Assembly (NCBI RefSeq): GCF_907164915.1
Contig: NC_061866.1
Coordinates: 48,167,370 to 48,231,369 of the forward strand
From: Impatiens glandulifera
Lineage: Eukaryota; Streptophyta; Magnoliopsida; Ericales; Balsaminaceae
Direction of reading: 5' to 3'
DNA: 64,000 bases
Shown: piece after piece, positions 62,798 through 64,000 of the stretch
Numbering within the stretch: position 1 is the stretch's first letter
Layout: each line of letters begins with the position of its first letter
Translations under genes and position numbers: made by a program
Notes under the pieces: generated by a model
What the model saw: only the letters and a program-made list of their open reading frames with translations
What the model was told of the DNA's origin: nothing
Databases searched by the model: none

Positions 62798-63172
62798 AGT
62801 GTCCGGATTGCCCGGTCGAGAGCCGTGATTAATTTGAATATATATGTGAAAGTAATTAAAAATGCTACAACATTTTCATAGTAATTTATTTTTTTAGGTT
62901 TTTATATCATTATTCGTGCAAATCATTAGATTACATACTAGTTTCTACTAGTTTAGTTAAAATTACTGTTATTCTATAAAATTTAGGATTAAGATATTTG
63001 TTTAAAGTACTAAATTTTTTTCTTTTATATTTCGTGAAATTTAATTTCTTATGTATTACTTTTATCATTAAATTCCTAGAATCATTTGTTTGTGAATGAA
63101 TCTATACTAGTGTCTAGCTGCCGTCCAGCAAGCTACCAAAAATGCACAAGAGATGGTCCAGATGGATGCCTA
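62261..63172. repeat. Spacer with a ~320-bp-spaced direct repeat and (AT)n
   Basis: TTTTCAAAATATCCGGATTG..CGAGAGTTGTGGTTAATTTG (about 62472-62520) recurs as TTTTCAAAAGTGTCCGGATTG..CGAGAGCCGTGATTAATTTG (about 62790-62838). An (AT)n tract lies at 62733-62787 just before the second copy. The remainder is AT-rich with no gene. Confidence 0.6.
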
Positions 63173-63255
63173 AAAAAATGACATCTTAGGTAAGAAGCTG
63201 TCCTCCATGCACAACACTAAGGAATGCTGATTCATGATCTGCTCCACGTTCTCAC

Positions 63256-63285
63256 CATGCACCTACACTAGAACATGTATATAAA
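63256..63285 (+). promoter_or_regulatory. Seed promoter elements of 2S albumin gene 2
   Basis: CATGCA (63256-63261) and TATATAAA (63278-63285), with CCACGTTC just upstream, in the same order as copy 1. A 9-bp stretch between RY and TATA (CATCAGGA) is missing here, which brings the RY motif closer to the TATA box. Confidence 0.7.
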
Positions 63286-63359
63286 CTCATCCCCCTTCCT
63301 TCCATTTTCATCACCAACCATCTATCATCTAATTAACAACAATTCCATCATCGATCATC

Positions 63360-63845
63360 ATGGCAAAGCTCACAATCTTCGCCCTTTTAGCCCTCTTCGC
63401 TCTTGCCCACGTGGCAACTGCCTTCAGAACCATCGTGACCGTGATAGAGGAGGAGGAAGACTTTAACCCTGCACGGCCACAACAGAGATGCCAGGAACAG
63501 ATCCAGAGACAGCAACAGCTCCGCCACTGCCAGATGCACCTTAAAGAGAAATCCCGCAGACAATCATCCGTGCTGGAAATGTCCACAGACAACAACGATG
63601 ATGATCAGGAGCAATACCTAGATCAATGCTGCCAGCAACTAAGGAACATCGATGAGCAATGCCGCTGCAAGGGACTACAAGAAGCCGTCCGTCAGCAACA
63701 ACAACAACAGACACGCGGAGGAGAAAGAGGCCAGACTGAGCAGAGGCAGAAGCAGAGGATTATCGAGGAGGCAGAGAGACTTCCATCAAGATGCGACGTG
63801 AGCCCACGAAGCTGCACCTTCGAAAGAAGCCCCAGATGGTTCTGA
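63360..63845 (+). CDS. 2S albumin seed storage protein, copy 2
   Basis: Intronless, 161 residues, about 93% identical to copy 1. All eight cysteines are kept (44, 57, 90, 91, 101, 103, 145, 152). Differences include Thr25 to Ile, Ala73 to Glu, one residue fewer in the acidic linker (MSTDNNDDDQEQ against MSTDDNIEDDQEQ), and Ser for Arg and Trp for Arg near the C-terminus. Homology with copy 1 begins about 190 bp upstream of the ATG and runs past the stop into the 3' flank to the window edge, so this is a segmental duplicate. The frame is intact, so the gene is probably functional. Confidence 0.95.
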   Translation: MAKLTIFALLALFALAHVATAFRTIVTVIEEEEDFNPARPQQRCQEQIQRQQQLRHCQMHLKEKSRRQSSVLEMSTDNNDDDQEQYLDQCCQQLRNIDEQCRCKGLQEAVRQQQQQQTRGGERGQTEQRQKQRIIEEAERLPSRCDVSPRSCTFERSPRWF

Positions 63846-64000
63846 TCAATTACCAAAATATCTTAAAATAGTAATAAATTAAGATTAGGCGGATTCAGTC
63901 GTGTCCTGTCCTAGAGCTATAGATTGAATGTATTCTCTCAGTCTATATAATAATAAATAAGCAAATGTGTGTTTTTTTCTATATAAAAAACTAACAGCAA

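Overview
The window is nuclear DNA from a dicot flowering plant. It is strongly AT-rich, its genes carry many short GT..AG introns, plant-specific families are present (calcium-dependent protein kinase, DMP, early nodulin-like, thiamine thiazole synthase, 2S albumin), and transposon relics fill the long spaces between genes. The 2S albumins look closest, from memory, to those of Brazil nut and walnut. That is too weak to place the species.

Layout: 1-4.6 kb is a transposon graveyard: a Harbinger-type element with a transposase fragment, a decayed Ty1/copia element carrying a SINE, and two foldback elements. 6.2-9.1 kb holds a glycine-rich secreted protein gene and a seven-exon CDPK gene, both on the minus strand. 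9-22 kb has no recognisable gene, only small inverted-repeat elements, CACTA-like GCGCC-rich pieces and a long (AT)n tract. 22.1-24.2 kb is a RING-H2 gene of the NEP1-interacting type. At 25.8-30.5 kb a reticulon-like gene (+) and an NFD6-like mitochondrial protein gene (-) lie tail to tail.

From 30.57 to 34.43 kb lies the most striking object: a 3.86-kb transposon with terminal inverted repeats of about 880 bp, flanked by the 8-bp direct repeat ACCGAAAC. It carries two oppositely oriented, overlapping pieces of a photosystem I antenna gene (LHCA6-like). Each arm holds a 20-bp GC-rich minisatellite. On the left side the minisatellite reads in frame into the antenna sequence and makes a chimeric reading frame. 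The element sits 88 bp upstream of the NFD6-like start codon.

Further right are a DMP membrane protein (36.0-36.7 kb), a tRNA-Gly(UCC) with a decayed second copy 150 bp downstream, a fasciclin-like arabinogalactan protein (38.3-39.1 kb), and a gene-free AT-rich stretch with two Tourist-like MITEs and a 260-bp tandem duplication (39-48 kb). A gene-dense block follows: tryptophan synthase beta, early nodulin-like protein, TBC Rab-GAP and thiamine thiazole synthase (48-56.7 kb). The window ends with two nearly identical 2S albumin genes 5 kb apart, separated by an ABCB transporter fragment and a decayed LINE.

Exon boundaries were set by hand from GT/AG sites, frame and protein continuity. All multi-exon models stay in frame to their stop codons, but none has transcript support here. 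Gene identities come from recalled family motifs, not database searches.
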